A stretch of 64,000 nucleotides of DNA from PFJX01 sp964440155 (GTDB lineage Bacteria; Pseudomonadota; Gammaproteobacteria; Burkholderiales; Thiobacillaceae), in NCBI GenBank assembly GCA_964440155.1, contig CAYTRH010000001.1, positions 9,085 through 73,084 on the forward strand, given 5' to 3'. Shown here piece after piece: positions 61,727-64,000 of this stretch (within the stretch, counting starts at the first letter, position 1; every line of letters begins with the position of its first letter). Under the pieces are notes generated by a model. It did no database searches. It was not told the origin of the DNA and was given only the letters and a program-made list of their open reading frames with translations. The position numbers and the translations under genes are program-made.

Positions 61727-64000
61727 ATGCCCGTTCCACCCGCACTTCCCCCTTTGCCTGCGGCCGGCCAGCGCCTGCGCCTGCCCACCCCGCCCGGTTC
61801 CGCCGACAGCCATTTGATCGCCACCTACGCCGGCTCGAAACGTCTGCTGGTACTCACCGCCGATGCGCGTGATGCCAGCCGCGTCGCCGAGGAGCTGATG
61901 TGGTTCGACCCGGCGCTGGCGGTGCGCGTGTTTCCGGACTGGGAAACACTGCCCTACGACCCGATCTCGCCGCATCCCGACCTGGTGTCCGAGCGGCTGG
62001 CCGCGCTGTGGCTGGCCGCGCAGCAACGCCTGCACGTGCTGGTCGCGCCGGCCGCCACCGCCATGCAACGGCTGTGTCCGCCCGCCTTCCTGGATGCGCG
62101 CGCCTTCCTACTGAAGGAGAAAGACCGGCTCGACGCCGACCGGCTGCGCACCCGCCTGATCCAGGCCGGTTACCACGCGGTCAACCAGGTGCTGTCGCCG
62201 GGGGAGTTCGCGGTTCGCGGCGGCATCATCGATCTGTACCCCATGGGTACGGCGCTGCCGTTCCGCATCGATCTGTTCGACGACGAGATCGAGTCCATCC
62301 GCACCTTCGATCCGGACACCCAGCGCACACTGTACCGTGTCGCCGACATCCGCCTGTTGCCGGCACGCGAGGTGCCGCTGGACGACGACGGCATCAGCCG
62401 CTTCCGCCAGAACTTCCGCGACCGCTTCGAGGGCGATCCGTCCAAGAGCGCGTTGTACCGCGACGTCTCCAACAAGCTGGCGCCGGGCGGCATCGAGTAC
62501 TACCTGCCGCTGTTCCATGACGGCACGGCGACGCTGTTCGATTACCTGGCCGAGGACACCGCCGTGGTGGCGCTGGGCGACCTGGCGCAGGCGGCGGACA
62601 ATTTCTGGCGCGACACACAGAGCCGCTACCGCTTGATGCAGGGCGACCGCCAGCGACCGCTGCTGCCGCCGGACGACCTGTTCCTGCCGCCGGATGCCTT
62701 CTTCGGCCGCCTGCGCCCCTACGCCCGTCTGGAACTGAGAGCCGATGCCGATGGCACGCCCCTGCCCTACCGGCCGGCGCCTCAGGTGGAGGTGGAACGC
62801 AAGGCCGACAACCCCTATCACCGCCTGCAAGCGCATTTGCAAAGCCAGGCCGGCACCACATTGCTGGTGGCGGAAAGCCTGGGTCGGCGCGAGACCCTGG
62901 CCAATGCGCTGGCCGAGTACGGTTTGAAGCCGGTACTGCGCGAGGGCTGGGGCTTCACGCCCGCGATGCCCGCGGGTGACGCTGCCCGGAACGACGCAGC
63001 GGACGGCCATCGTTTCCTGCTCGCCACCGGTCCGCTCGCCACCGGTTTCGTCGATCTGGGCAGACAACTCGCGGTCATCACGGAAACCGAGCTGTACGCG
63101 CGCACCGCCGTCAGTCGTCGCACGCGCGACGGCCGGCGCGCCAGCACGGCCGAGGGACTGCTCAAGGATCTGTCCGAACTGAAGGTGGGCGATCCGGTGG
63201 TGCACGTGCAGCATGGCATCGGCCGCTATCAGGGCCTGACCGGCATGGATCTGGGCGACGGCACGGAGGAGTTCCTGACGCTGGAGTTCGCCGGCGGCGA
63301 CAAGCTGTACGTGCCGGTGGCGCACCTGCACCTGATCAGCCGCTATCTGGGCGGCGACCCCGATGCCGCACCCCTGCATCGCCTGGGCAGCGGCCAATGG
63401 GAGAAGGCGCGCCGACGGGCCATGGAGAAGGCGCGCGATACGGCGGCGGAATTGCTCAACCTGTATGCGCAACGCGCGGCGCGGCAGGGACACGCGTTCC
63501 AACTGTCGGAACACGAGCTCGATGCCTTCGCCGCCGGCTTCGGCTTCGAGGAGACGCCGGACCAACTCGCGGCCATCGAAGCGGTGGTGCGCGACATGAC
63601 CAGCGGGCGGCCGATGGACCGCCTGGTGTGCGGCGACGTCGGCTTCGGCAAGACTGAGGTGGCGTTGCGCGCCGCCTTCGTCGCGGTATCCGGCGGCCGG
63701 CAGGTGGCGGTGCTGTGTCCCACCACGCTGCTGGCGGAACAGCATTTCCAGACTTTCTCCGACCGTTTCGCCGATCTGCCGGTGCGCCTGGCCGAGCTGT
63801 CGCGCTTCCGTTCCGCCAAGGAGGTGGCGGCGACGCTGGAGGGCCTGCGCAGCGGCCGCATCGACATCGTCATCGGCACGCACAAGCTGTTGCAGAAGGA
63901 CGTGGTGTTCAAGAACCTGGGGCTGGCCATCCTCGACGAGGAGCACCGCTTCGGCGTGCGCCAGAAGGAGCGGCTGAAGGAACTGCGCGCCGAGGTCGAC
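61727..64000 (+). CDS. mfd: Transcription-repair coupling factor Mfd, 3' end beyond window
   Basis: Mfd removes RNA polymerase stalled at lesions and recruits UvrA. The reading frame is open from the ATG at 61727 to the window end (758 codons), about two thirds of the ~1150 residues expected. Seen: UvrB-like N-domains (VFPDWETLPYDPISPHPDLV, AGYHAVNQVLSPGEFAVRGG), the RNA polymerase interaction domain (VGDPVVHVQHGIGRYQGL), and the translocase with Walker A CGDVGFGKTEVALRAAF, the TRG-preceding motifs VAVLCPTTLLAEQHF, DIVIGTHKLLQKDV and LAILDEEHRFGVRQKERLK. Nothing seems interrupted in the part seen. Confidence 0.97.
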   Translation, partial: MPVPPALPPLPAAGQRLRLPTPPGSADSHLIATYAGSKRLLVLTADARDASRVAEELMWFDPALAVRVFPDWETLPYDPISPHPDLVSERLAALWLAAQQRLHVLVAPAATAMQRLCPPAFLDARAFLLKEKDRLDADRLRTRLIQAGYHAVNQVLSPGEFAVRGGIIDLYPMGTALPFRIDLFDDEIESIRTFDPDTQRTLYRVADIRLLPAREVPLDDDGISRFRQNFRDRFEGDPSKSALYRDVSNKLAPGGIEYYLPLFHDGTATLFDYLAEDTAVVALGDLAQAADNFWRDTQSRYRLMQGDRQRPLLPPDDLFLPPDAFFGRLRPYARLELRADADGTPLPYRPAPQVEVERKADNPYHRLQAHLQSQAGTTLLVAESLGRRETLANALAEYGLKPVLREGWGFTPAMPAGDAARNDAADGHRFLLATGPLATGFVDLGRQLAVITETELYARTAVSRRTRDGRRASTAEGLLKDLSELKVGDPVVHVQHGIGRYQGLTGMDLGDGTEEFLTLEFAGGDKLYVPVAHLHLISRYLGGDPDAAPLHRLGSGQWEKARRRAMEKARDTAAELLNLYAQRAARQGHAFQLSEHELDAFAAGFGFEETPDQLAAIEAVVRDMTSGRPMDRLVCGDVGFGKTEVALRAAFVAVSGGRQVAVLCPTTLLAEQHFQTFSDRFADLPVRLAELSRFRSAKEVAATLEGLRSGRIDIVIGTHKLLQKDVVFKNLGLAILDEEHRFGVRQKERLKELRAEVD

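Noticed and set aside
62108..63946. 612-codon minus-strand frame
   Set aside because: Antisense to mfd, whose motifs are clear; the frame's product is Arg/Gln/His-rich and unrelated to anything.

Overview
The window is a GC-rich chromosomal segment of a free-living member of the Pseudomonadota, either a betaproteobacterium or a deep-branching gammaproteobacterium. Evidence is the long envelope operon in the order rpsB-tsf-pyrH-frr-uppS-cdsA-dxr-rseP-bamA-skp-lpxD-fabZ-lpxA-lpxB-rnhB, the ftsK-lolA-rarA/trxB neighbourhood, an MvaT/H-NS-like protein, PhaR, SspA and LPS-type outer membrane genes. I see no prophage, insertion sequence, rRNA operon or convincing CRISPR array. The species cannot be named from sequence alone.

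Layout. 1-3.5 kb: the end of sppA, a Rof-like Rho inhibitor, a methyltransferase with regulatory domain, and the PHA regulator phaR. 3.9-22.2 kb: one minus-strand run from rpsB to an HDOD protein, covering translation factors, isoprenoid and phospholipid synthesis, outer membrane assembly and lipid A. Its usual tail (dnaE in many relatives) is replaced by motAB, a membrane methyltransferase and an HDOD gene. The rpsB leader carries an interleaved pairing (pseudoknot) of the S2-leader kind. 22.4-28.9 kb: rarA, lolA and ftsK, divergent from trxB, smr and an H-NS gene. 29.0-36.5 kb: sdhCDAB-sdhE-gltA-sucA, almost all junctions being 4-bp overlaps, behind a good sigma70 promoter.

36.6-42.5 kb is the most unusual accessory block: an exported TPR-CHAT protease-like protein, a CHASE2 class III adenylate cyclase, a FecR-like periplasmic protein and a putative outer membrane barrel, all on one strand. 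It reads as an envelope-sensing cAMP module. A chimeric helix-turn-helix/ferredoxin/flavin-reductase-like protein lies just upstream. recJ follows on the plus strand. 45.8-51.8 kb: an overlapping minus-strand chain nudJ-mnmA-M48 lipoprotein-GGDEF/EAL-HDOD. Then tRNA-Val(CAC), gltX and sspA.

54.3-56.8 kb: a complete AmmeMemoRadiSam cluster (MEMO1-like, AMMECR1-like, radical SAM). 56.8-58.8 kb: an XRE-type regulator flanked by two small ORFs, one encoding a 58-residue exported peptide, then a bacteriohemerythrin. 58.9-64 kb: a DUF1015 gene, a pair of exact 36-bp direct repeats, a BrkB/YihY membrane protein fused to a cyclic-nucleotide-binding domain (a possible receptor for cAMP from the CHASE2 cyclase), and the first three quarters or less of mfd, cut by the window edge.
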